A DNA stretch of 30,618 nucleotides from Porphyromonadaceae bacterium UBA4702 (lineage in GTDB: Bacteria; Bacteroidota; Bacteroidia; Bacteroidales; Muribaculaceae): assembly GCA_002404675.1 (NCBI GenBank), contig DHKE01000017.1:1-30618 (forward strand). Reading direction: 5' to 3'. Numbering within the stretch: the stretch's first letter is position 1; every line of letters starts with the position of its first letter. Both the position numbers and the translations under genes were made by a program. The notes beneath the pieces were generated by a model that ran no database searches, was not told the DNA's origin, and saw only the letters and a program-made list of their open reading frames with translations. Of the stretch, positions 1 through 6,809 are shown one piece after another.

Positions 1-675
1 GTGGGTGATGAACGGACGCGCCGCCGCTCCGCCGGCGATAGGCTGGAGTATCGGCGTCTCGACCTCGATGTAGCCGTGCGAGTTGAAGTATTCGCGCATG
101 GAATTGAACATGCGCGTGCGCTTGAGGAAAATCTCTCGCACACCGGGGTTGACCACCAGGTCAACATAGCGGCGGCGGTAACGCAGTTCGGGGTCGGTGA
201 AGGCATCGTATGCCTTGCCGTCCTTCATCTTGACTATTGGGAGTGGGCGGAGCGATTTGCTGAGCACGGTGAGACGCTGGGCGTGAACAGTGATTTCGCC
301 GGTCTTGGTACGGAACACGAAGCCGTCGATTCCCACGAAGTCGCCTATGTCGAGGAGCTTCTTGAAGACCACGTTGTACATGTCCTTGTCCTCTCCCGGA
401 CAGATGTCGTCGCGGCTCACATATACCTGTATGCGGCCATCGGCGTCCTGAAGCTCTACGAAAGCGGCCTTGCCCATGATGCGGCGGCTCATGATGCGGC
501 CAGCCACGCTGACCTTGCGCGGTTCAGCCTCGTCGCTGAAATTCTCCTTGATTTCGGCGGAATGGCCGGTAACGACAAATTCGGCTGCCGGATACGGCTC
601 AATGCCACGGTCGCGCAACGCCTGCATGCTGCTGCGGCGCATCTGCTGCTGTTCGCTCAGTTCTTCTATTCCCAT
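1..675 (-). CDS. lysS: Lysine--tRNA ligase, class II (5' part, runs off the window)
   Basis: Cytoplasmic class II aminoacyl-tRNA synthetase that charges tRNA-Lys. The first 225 codons are present and the reading frame is still open at base 1. The N-terminal region (about residues 55-150) looks like the OB-fold anticodon-binding domain, with the stretch [19 protein letters not shown]. Catalytic motif 1 follows, and the visible part ends in [20 protein letters not shown], a signature of LysS rather than AspS or AsnS. The ATG at 675 starts [20 protein letters not shown], the usual LysS N-terminus. A -7 box lies 32 bp upstream. The gene is divergent from the DUF2130 gene. Motifs 2 and 3 lie outside the window. 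Confidence 0.95.
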   Translation of the reverse strand, partial: MGIEELSEQQQMRRSSMQALRDRGIEPYPAAEFVVTGHSAEIKENFSDEAEPRKVSVAGRIMSRRIMGKAAFVELQDADGRIQVYVSRDDICPGEDKDMYNVVFKKLLDIGDFVGIDGFVFRTKTGEITVHAQRLTVLSKSLRPLPIVKMKDGKAYDAFTDPELRYRRRYVDLVVNPGVREIFLKRTRMFNSMREYFNSHGYIEVETPILQPIAGGAAARPFITH

Positions 676-706
676 ATATGTTGCGTCTGTTTAGTTTCAG
701 TTTTTG

Positions 707-714
707 CAAAGGTA
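707..714 (-). promoter_or_regulatory. Promoter -7 box for lysS
   Basis: The minus strand reads TACCTTTG, an exact match to the Bacteroidota -7 consensus TAnnTTTG. It lies 32 bp before the lysS ATG at 675. I see no clear TTTG at the expected -33 position. Confidence 0.6.
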
Positions 715-818
715 ATAATAAAATCCGGATTTTGCCACGGAAAGCGTGCGATATGAGGCTCCAGCCACGGCGGCAGCGGCGGCCGGCGCGGCAACGCCGC
801 AATTTTTTGCCAAAAATA

Positions 819-850
819 TTTGCATACATATAAAACATTTACTAATTTTG
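819..850 (+). promoter_or_regulatory. Promoter for the DUF2130 gene (-33 TTTG, -7 TAATTTTG)
   Basis: TTTG at 819-822 is followed by a 20-bp spacer and TAATTTTG at 843-850, matching both elements of the Bacteroidota primary sigma promoter. The predicted transcript start is near 855, which leaves a leader of about 57 nt before the ATG at 912. Confidence 0.75.
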
Positions 851-911
851 CAAACACATCAGGGTGCATCGGCTCGACCTGGTCAAATAATCCAATTTAA
901 TTTGTTTTGAC

Positions 912-2342
912 ATGAAAAATGAAATCAAGTGCCCGCACTGCGGCAAAACCTTCCAAGTGAGTGAAAACGACTATTCCGAAATCGTCACACAAGTCCGCAA
1001 CAAGGAGTTTCAAGATGAAATAGCCCGGCAAATAGCAGAACATGACAAGTTGCACAAGTCGGACATGGACAAGGCCTCCCTGCGGGCGCAGAACGACATG
1101 GAAAAGCGGCTCGCTGAAAAGGATAAGGAGGCTGCCCAAGTGACAGCCCGGCTCGAAATGAAGATCAGCGAGCTGACAGGCATTATCGACAACCATAAAA
1201 AGGACAAGGAAGCGTACCAGGCTAAATTAGAGGCTAAAAACCTGCTCAAGATACAGGAGATTGAAGCCGCCCGTGACAAGGAAGTGCAGTCGCTGAAATA
1301 CCAGCTTAGGGACGAGGACGCGAAGCACCGCCTCGAGCTGGAACAGCAGAAAGGCAGCATAAGCGACGAGCTCAACCAGCGCGACATAACAATCAGCGAA
1401 CTGCGTGCCACGCTCGAGACACAGAAGGCAGCGACCGAAGTCAAGGTCAAGGAAATGGCAGAGCGTTATGAGGTGCAGCTGCGCGAGCGGCAGGACGAAA
1501 TAAAGCAGTTGCGCGACTTCAAGACACGTCTCTCGACAAAAATGGTCGGCGAGTCGCTCGAGCAGCATTGCCTGACCACATTCCAGAACGCCCAGTCGAT
1601 GGGAGCATTCCCCACCGCCGTCTTCCAAAAGGACAACGACGCGCGAGAGGGGTCGAAGGGCGATTTCATCTTCCGCGACACGGTCAACGGCAAAGAGTAT
1701 ATGTCTATCATGTTTGAGATGAAGAACGAGATGGACACTACCGCCACCAAGCACCGGAACGAGGATTTCCTCGACAAGCTGGACAAAGACCGCAAGCAGA
1801 AGAATTGTGAATATGCAGTGCTGGTGTCTATGCTGGAGATGGACAACGAGCTGTACAACAATGGTATCGTAGACATGAAATACAAAGGCTATGAAAAGAT
1901 GTATGTGATACGCCCGCAGTTCCTCATGCCCCTCATCCGCATATTGAGCGAGTCGTCACGCAAGAACTGTCAGGAAATGGAGGAGCTGCGCAGCGAGTTG
2001 CAGACACTACGCGAACAGCAGACGGACGTGACTAATTTCGAGAAGAAACTCGACAAGTTCAAGGAAGCCTTCAACAAGAACCTCAGTGTCGCCCAAACCA
2101 AATACAACGACGCTATCAAGGGCATAGACTTGACAATAAAAGCTCTGGAAGCACAAATCAAACGGCTTCAGGAAGTCAAAGCGAATTTCGAGGGTTCGGA
2201 GCAAAAGCTGCTGAAAGCCGGGGAATTAGCAGAAAAAGACCTGACTGTCAAGAGATTGACACACGGCAACCCGACTATGCGCCAACGTATAATAGAGGCC
2301 AGCCAATCGAACAGCGGCAACGAGGACAAAGGCAATGACTGA
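912..2342 (+). CDS. DUF2130 family coiled-coil protein with a nuclease-like core
   Basis: Protein of 476 residues matching the DUF2130/COG4487 family, whose function is not established. The N-terminus carries one CPHC knuckle (Cys7, Cys10) as in half a zinc ribbon. A long charged coiled coil follows (about 30-205), then a globular core (about 208-320), then a second coiled coil (about 345-440). In the core, E214 or E217, then KGDF with D251, then FEMKNE with E269 and K271, are spaced as in a PD-(D/E)XK nuclease fold; the nuclease assignment is my inference. The ATG at 912 is preceded by a full promoter. The gene stands alone and converges on aroK. Confidence 0.85.
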   Translation: MKNEIKCPHCGKTFQVSENDYSEIVTQVRNKEFQDEIARQIAEHDKLHKSDMDKASLRAQNDMEKRLAEKDKEAAQVTARLEMKISELTGIIDNHKKDKEAYQAKLEAKNLLKIQEIEAARDKEVQSLKYQLRDEDAKHRLELEQQKGSISDELNQRDITISELRATLETQKAATEVKVKEMAERYEVQLRERQDEIKQLRDFKTRLSTKMVGESLEQHCLTTFQNAQSMGAFPTAVFQKDNDAREGSKGDFIFRDTVNGKEYMSIMFEMKNEMDTTATKHRNEDFLDKLDKDRKQKNCEYAVLVSMLEMDNELYNNGIVDMKYKGYEKMYVIRPQFLMPLIRILSESSRKNCQEMEELRSELQTLREQQTDVTNFEKKLDKFKEAFNKNLSVAQTKYNDAIKGIDLTIKALEAQIKRLQEVKANFEGSEQKLLKAGELAEKDLTVKRLTHGNPTMRQRIIEASQSNSGNEDKGND

Positions 2343-2367
2343 CACTGTCCAATAATTGGACTGTCAG
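2339..2367. terminator. Shared hairpin between convergent DUF2130 and aroK genes
   Basis: CTGACA (2339-2344) pairs with TGTCAG (2362-2367), and TCCAA pairs with TTGGA inside, with a small internal loop and a TAA tip. The element lies between the two converging genes and contains both stop codons. There is no strong T tract on either side, so terminator function is inferred from position and symmetry. Confidence 0.45.
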
Positions 2368-2894
2368 AGCTGCGGCAGCAGAGCCTCGACAGTCGCGTCT
2401 ATCTGGCTGCGGTCTTCGAGCTGCTCGCCAGGGTGCGTGACATGGGCACGGGTGTAGTACGGCAGCCGCCGGGCTATGCCCGCTGCCACTTCGTCATGAA
2501 GCTGCGAGGGGTCTTTGCCTGCCATAAGCGGGCGGCGCGAGCGGTTGCGAGTGAGCCGCTCCACTATCCTGTCGACCGAAGTGTCAAGGTAAATGACCGT
2601 TCCACGCGAGAGCATGAAGTCCATGTTGCCGTGAAAACAGGGCGTGCCGCCTCCGCAGGCTATCACTACGTCCTGCATCTCTCCCACTTCGGCAAGCATC
2701 GCGTGTTCGGCACTGCGGAAAGCCTCCTCGCCGTCCGTGGCGAAAATCTGCGAAATCGAGCGGCGGAAACGCTGCTCGATGTAGAAGTCCAGGTCTATGA
2801 ACTCCCTGCCGAGCCGTCTGGCGAGGGCGCGTCCGAGCGTGGTCTTGCCGCACGCCATATAGCCTATTATGAATATCGGTGGGTGAATTTCCAT
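2364..2894 (-). CDS. aroK: Shikimate kinase
   Basis: Phosphorylates shikimate to shikimate 3-phosphate with ATP, the fifth step of chorismate synthesis, in the cytoplasm. The 176-residue product has the family's usual length. Walker A is GYMACGKT (11-18). D34 and D36 are the metal- and substrate-side acids in DLD, R60 binds shikimate, GGG (81-83) is the substrate loop, and RNRSRRPL (116-123) is the lid arginine region. The frame is open further upstream, to 2993, but that part overlaps the preceding gene. The ATG at 2894 gives the canonical N-terminus and follows the upstream stop by 13 bp. Last gene of the hemD cluster. Confidence 0.93.
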   Translation of the reverse strand: MEIHPPIFIIGYMACGKTTLGRALARRLGREFIDLDFYIEQRFRRSISQIFATDGEEAFRSAEHAMLAEVGEMQDVVIACGGGTPCFHGNMDFMLSRGTVIYLDTSVDRIVERLTRNRSRRPLMAGKDPSQLHDEVAAGIARRLPYYTRAHVTHPGEQLEDRSQIDATVEALLPQL

Positions 2895-2907
2895 AGACAG
2901 CAGAGGG

Positions 2908-3525
2908 TCAAATGTCATCGGGGAGCTGCAGCAGCCAGTCCTCGTCTTCTGGCGCGGCTGCTGAGGCAACATCGGCAGCGCCTTGGGCGGCATCTTGCTG
3001 CGCCGCCGTCTCGTGTTTCCTCGCCTTGGCGGCGGATTTGCCCGTTGCGTTCATGTCAATAGGCGCGGGAGAATCCTCAAAGTCGGGGACAGCCTGCCGT
3101 TTGAGAGCCTTGCGGGTGTCAGCGAGTTCCTTTTTCAGCACGTTGATGCGGCGTTCATACTGCAGCCGCTCCGCACCGAACTGCGCAATTTCGCTGCGCA
3201 TCTCCTCGATGCGCCCGCGGTCGATGCTTTCATTTTCGAGCTGTCCGTTCAGGTCAGCCGCCTGACGCTCCATTTCAGCTATGGTCTCATGGAGGGTTCG
3301 CAGCTGGCGAGCCTGTATGAGAGCCGTCTCGCGCTGTGTCATCACCGTGCATTGCATCGATTGCAGCTCGGTTTCACGCCGGCCTGTCTCCTCCTCCATT
3401 TCGCTGATTTGCCGCGCCATATCGGCAATTTCGCGTGCGGCAGCACGTGGGGCAAACAGGCATCGCAACCATGAGCGGGACATTGCGGACAGTTTTGCGG
3501 CCGATGGTTGTGCTGACACAACCAT
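2908..3525 (-). CDS. Uncharacterised coiled-coil protein between hemD and aroK
   Basis: I do not recognise this 205-residue protein. From about residue 35 to 145 it is a charged alpha-helical coiled coil, with stretches such as IADMARQISEMEEETGRRE and INVLKKELADTRKALKR. An alanine- and acid-rich low-complexity tail follows, ending DWLLQLPDDI. No signal peptide or membrane segment is evident, so it is probably cytoplasmic. The chosen ATG lies 10 bp after the hemD stop; another ATG at 3483 is possible, and the frame stays open upstream into hemD. The spacing implies co-transcription with hemD and aroK, but nothing in the sequence ties it to either pathway. Confidence 0.65.
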   Translation of the reverse strand: MVVSAQPSAAKLSAMSRSWLRCLFAPRAAAREIADMARQISEMEEETGRRETELQSMQCTVMTQRETALIQARQLRTLHETIAEMERQAADLNGQLENESIDRGRIEEMRSEIAQFGAERLQYERRINVLKKELADTRKALKRQAVPDFEDSPAPIDMNATGKSAAKARKHETAAQQDAAQGAADVASAAAPEDEDWLLQLPDDI

Positions 3526-3535
3526 CGCCGTAATA

Positions 3536-4288
3536 TCATTTCTGCTTCTTGAGGAACGCCTCAAAAGCGCCGGTCATAGACGGGTTTTCGGGCGTGGGGG
3601 CTTTGATTTCGACCGTCAGGCCGGCATCCTCGGCTGCCTTGTTGGTAGCTGCGCCGAAACAGCCTATCACCACATTCTTGTAGCTCTCCTTGAAGTCCGG
3701 GAAGTTCTTCATCAGCGAGTCTATGCCGGCTGGCGAGAAGAATAGCAGCGCGTCATAGTCAAACGGCTCGTCAGGAGCGAAGTCGTTGCTGACCGTACGG
3801 TACATGACGGCTTTGGTAAAATTGATTTTCACACCATCTAGGGCATTGTCGTCGTTGTGCACATCAGAGATGGGGAACAGGAAGTTCTCTTTGTGGTGCT
3901 TGGTGATGGCGGCCTTGAGCTGGGCGTCGTCGAGTTTGCCGGACGCGCCGAAGAAAATCTTGCGCTTGCGGTATACGATGTACTTCTGGAGGTAGAGCGC
4001 GATAGCCTCGGTGGTGCAGAAATACTTCATCGTGTCGGGGATTTTCACACGGGTCTCCTCGCAGAGGCGGAAGAAGTTGTCTACGGCATGGCGGGCAGTG
4101 AAGATGACTGCCGTGAAATCGGCAAGGTTGATTTTTGACTGCCGGAACTCCTTGGACGACAGGCCTTCAACCTTAATGAAGGGTCGGAAAACCAACTCGA
4201 GTCCGTATCGCTGGGCGATATCGTAATAAGGCGACTTTTCGGATGTCGGCTTAGGTTGTGAAACCAATACTTTCTTTATCTTCATCAT
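3536..4288 (-). CDS. hemD: Uroporphyrinogen-III synthase
   Basis: Closes and inverts ring D of hydroxymethylbilane to give uroporphyrinogen III, the branch point to haem and corrinoids. The 250-residue product matches the Bacteroidales HemD type: it starts MKIKKVLVSQPKP, has a first domain with TAVIFTARHAVDNFF, and a second with DALLFFSPAGIDSL and VIGCFGAATNKAAEDAGL. Two adjacent ATGs (4288 and 4285) are equivalent candidates. A -7 box lies about 110 bp upstream inside the end of the DUF4271 gene, so it can be expressed apart from that gene. The coiled-coil gene and aroK follow closely. Confidence 0.92.
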   Translation of the reverse strand: MMKIKKVLVSQPKPTSEKSPYYDIAQRYGLELVFRPFIKVEGLSSKEFRQSKINLADFTAVIFTARHAVDNFFRLCEETRVKIPDTMKYFCTTEAIALYLQKYIVYRKRKIFFGASGKLDDAQLKAAITKHHKENFLFPISDVHNDDNALDGVKINFTKAVMYRTVSNDFAPDEPFDYDALLFFSPAGIDSLMKNFPDFKESYKNVVIGCFGAATNKAAEDAGLTVEIKAPTPENPSMTGAFEAFLKKQK

Positions 4289-4337
4289 ATCAAATTAAAC
4301 GGCATAGCCCCGATTGCGCCGGCGAGCCGTCAGGCTG

Positions 4338-5153
4338 TCAGGCGGCGAGAGCCAACGCTGCAGAATAGGTCAATACCAACGGTAATATTTCCAGAGTGCA
4401 AAGGTAGTACAAAAAATGCACCCAAGACGAAACCCGGGCGAAAAAAATGCGGTACGACTTGGATATGAATATCAATTTTATGACCGCGAGCAGGGCCAAG
4501 GCGGTTATCGACAGCCCTCTGGCGGCATTGGGATAGAATAGGGCGACGAGTGCCGGCAACAGCATAGTGAGGCCCAGCAACGCCTGCGAAGCGAGGAAGC
4601 CGCGCACCCATATCCGGGCATGCGCAGTGTCGGAAAACACTGTCGCCACTGTCCAGTAGGCCGCCGGCATGACAAGGCAGTATGCTGCCACTGCGGCGAT
4701 GCATATCCAGGCGTTGGAGGCGAACGTGGCTGCGGTGACGGCAATGCCGTTGAACGACGTGACAGCTACAAATAGTACAAGCCCCATGGTGATGGCACAC
4801 AGCACATTGAGCATGAACATGAACGAGGTTTCCTTGGCGGTGTCATCAAAAGCGTTGCCGCGTGCACGGGTGTTGGTGAGGTCGTGAAACATCATCTTGA
4901 TGTACCTGACATTGCTCTTGTAGCGGGCGAACACCACTCCTACTACCATCAGGACGGCAAAGAGCAGCCACGAGCCGGCTGTCTGGCCGTCAGCCCGCAG
5001 CGGCGCGTCGAGTCCCTCGGTCTGCGGCTGCATCACCACCGGCGTGAGCGTCTCGCCGGCAGGGATGGTGTCCGTGGCGGTGTCAACGGCAGTGTCGGCA
5101 GCGTGCGTGCTGTCAAGCATCGTGTCCTGCATATTTGCGGCGGCGGTCTTCAT
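4338..5153 (-). CDS. DUF4271 family integral membrane protein
   Basis: Protein of 271 residues matching DUF4271, a Bacteroidota membrane family of unknown function that commonly precedes hemD. The first 60 or so residues are polar, Thr- and Ala-rich and probably disordered. Several hydrophobic segments follow, beginning with SWLLFAVLMVVGVVFA and ending in WVHFLYYLCTLEILPLVLTY. The frame extends upstream to 5453 inside the epimerase gene, but the ATG at 5153, 29 bp after the epimerase stop, is the sensible start. Its C-terminal codons contain the -7 box of the hemD promoter. No catalytic motif is visible. Confidence 0.85.
   Translation of the reverse strand: MKTAAANMQDTMLDSTHAADTAVDTATDTIPAGETLTPVVMQPQTEGLDAPLRADGQTAGSWLLFAVLMVVGVVFARYKSNVRYIKMMFHDLTNTRARGNAFDDTAKETSFMFMLNVLCAITMGLVLFVAVTSFNGIAVTAATFASNAWICIAAVAAYCLVMPAAYWTVATVFSDTAHARIWVRGFLASQALLGLTMLLPALVALFYPNAARGLSITALALLAVIKLIFISKSYRIFFARVSSWVHFLYYLCTLEILPLVLTYSAALALAA
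4399..4406 (-). promoter_or_regulatory. Promoter -7 box for hemD, inside the DUF4271 gene
   Basis: The minus strand reads TACCTTTG, an exact TAnnTTTG match, 110 bp upstream of hemD and within the last codons of the preceding gene. The -33 region holds only TTTC at 22 bp. It would allow separate control of hemD, the coiled-coil gene and aroK. Confidence 0.5.
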
Positions 5154-5182
5154 GCTTGTTCTTAATAATTGCGTCAGTGCGG

Positions 5183-6217
5183 TCAGAGCCACCCGTTGTC
5201 GCGGTACCACGCCACGGCGCGGGCTATCCCCTCGGCAAGCGGCACACGCGGCGTGAAGCCGAAGTCGCGGCGTGCCTTGCTGATGTCGGCTTGCCAGTTG
5301 CGCTGGCGCATGATGCGGTATTTGTCGCGGTTGAGCGTGGAGGGCTTCATCCGCGCCACGCCCCATTTCTCGGCTATCGCGGAGACGGCTTTCACTGCCG
5401 CCATAGGCAGCCTGACTGGCAGCACAAACCGCTTGCCGAGAGCCTTGGCGCATAGGGTGCGGAACTCTTTTTGCGAATAGCTGCGGTCCTCGGCGATGAT
5501 GTAAGTGTTGCCCGCCGGGGCTTTCTCGAGGGCGTCATACATCGCCGCTGTCAGGTCGGTGACATAGATGAACGACAGCATCTGCCGGCGGTAGCCCACC
5601 GAGAAGTCGAAGCCGCTCTTGACGGACTTGAACATCAGGAAATAGTCGCGGTCACGCGGGCCGTAGATGCCTGTCGCGCGGAATATGACTGAGGGTACGC
5701 CGCTCTCGGCGAGCCACATCTCGGCTTTCAGCTTCGAGGTGCCGTAACGTGTGTCCGGCACGGGTATCTGCTCGGGTGTGAACGGCGTGTAGTCCTTCTC
5801 GTTGCGCGGTCCCATGACCGACAGGCTGCTCATGTACAGCATCTTGTCGGGCATGATGCCGGCCTGCTGGAGCGCAGTCGTGAAGTTGCGCAGGTACTCG
5901 TAGTTTATCTTGTTGAAGTCTGCGAAGTTGATGCACTTGGTCGCGCCGAGGTTGTAAATGATGTAATCCCATTTCTCGTCTGGCGGCAATGCCGTCTCGA
6001 GCTGTCGCGACAGCGTGCCGATGTCGTCGCAGGAGAGTGTGACGAACCTTATCCGCTCGTCGGTGAGGTACTCACGCGAGGTGGTCTCGCGCACGCCCGC
6101 CCACACCTCGTAGCCGCGCTTCAGCCCCTCGTCGACGGCAAAGCCGCCGACAAAGCCTCCCGCGCCCACTACGAGCACACGGCGGCGCGGAATGTCATTT
6201 GATGATGTCAAACTCAT
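5183..6217 (-). CDS. NAD-dependent epimerase/dehydratase (extended SDR)
   Basis: Extended short-chain dehydrogenase/reductase of 344 residues. The Rossmann NAD(P)-binding motif is GAGGFVG (18-24). The catalytic pair is Y158 and K162 in YGTSK, with the serine region MSSLSV (129-134) upstream, followed by the family's GIYGPRDRD loop. Such enzymes act on nucleotide sugars or similar substrates; the substrate cannot be read from the sequence. The start overlaps the end of the deacetylase gene by 23 bp, so the two are probably translationally coupled. It belongs to the DUF2723 operon, which suggests a role in envelope glycan metabolism (inference). Confidence 0.9.
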   Translation of the reverse strand: MSLTSSNDIPRRRVLVVGAGGFVGGFAVDEGLKRGYEVWAGVRETTSREYLTDERIRFVTLSCDDIGTLSRQLETALPPDEKWDYIIYNLGATKCINFADFNKINYEYLRNFTTALQQAGIMPDKMLYMSSLSVMGPRNEKDYTPFTPEQIPVPDTRYGTSKLKAEMWLAESGVPSVIFRATGIYGPRDRDYFLMFKSVKSGFDFSVGYRRQMLSFIYVTDLTAAMYDALEKAPAGNTYIIAEDRSYSQKEFRTLCAKALGKRFVLPVRLPMAAVKAVSAIAEKWGVARMKPSTLNRDKYRIMRQRNWQADISKARRDFGFTPRVPLAEGIARAVAWYRDNGWL

Positions 6218-6806
6218 ATCCTTGTTCTTTGAGCCATTCTATGCTTTGGGGCAACGCCTCTTGCAGCCTGGGCCAGCTCTTCAGCGAGTCGTGGAAGACG
6301 ATGATCGACCCCGGACGGGCATACCGCTTCACGTTTTCGACCACATGGCGCGGCGTGAGCCGCTTGCTGTAGTCGCGTGTCACCAGATCGTACATTATCA
6401 GGTTGAAACGGTTCTTGAGAGCCGCCACCTGCGCCCAGCGCAGCCAGCCGTGCGGCGGACGGAATATGTGCGCCCCTATCAGGGCGTTTGCCTCCAGCAC
6501 GTCGGCAAGGTAGCGGCGCGTGGTCGTAGAGGAGCCTTGCAGGTGGTGCATCGTGTGGTTGCCCACGGCATGGCCGCGCTCGCGCACCATGCGGTACACC
6601 TCCGGGTGCTTGCGCACATTGTCGCCCACCATGAAAAACGTCGCCTTGATGCCGTAGCGGTCGAGCGTGTCGAGCACCCAGGGCGTGACTTCGGGTATCG
6701 GCCCGTCGTCAAACGTGAGGAACACCCGCCTGCGCTCCCCGTGTATGCGGAACACCGCTTCCGGGAAACAAAGGCGGAAAAGGAGCGGCGGGCGTTCTAT
6801 CAGCAT
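6195..6806 (-). CDS. Polysaccharide deacetylase family protein (CE4, NodB domain)
   Basis: Protein of 203 residues, essentially a bare NodB domain. Motif 1 is TFDDGP (31-36) with the metal-binding aspartate. Motif 2 is NHTMHH (83-88), supplying the two metal histidines. Motif 3 is RPPHG (116-120). The C-terminal histidine motif is IVFHDS (168-173). CE4 enzymes remove N-acetyl groups from amino sugars in peptidoglycan, chitin or similar glycans. There is no signal peptide or membrane segment, so it is likely cytoplasmic or peripheral, which is less common for peptidoglycan deacetylases. It starts 3 bp after the DUF2723 stop and overlaps the epimerase. Confidence 0.9.
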   Translation of the reverse strand: MLIERPPLLFRLCFPEAVFRIHGERRRVFLTFDDGPIPEVTPWVLDTLDRYGIKATFFMVGDNVRKHPEVYRMVRERGHAVGNHTMHHLQGSSTTTRRYLADVLEANALIGAHIFRPPHGWLRWAQVAALKNRFNLIMYDLVTRDYSKRLTPRHVVENVKRYARPGSIIVFHDSLKSWPRLQEALPQSIEWLKEQGYEFDIIK

Positions 6807-6809
6807 CTG

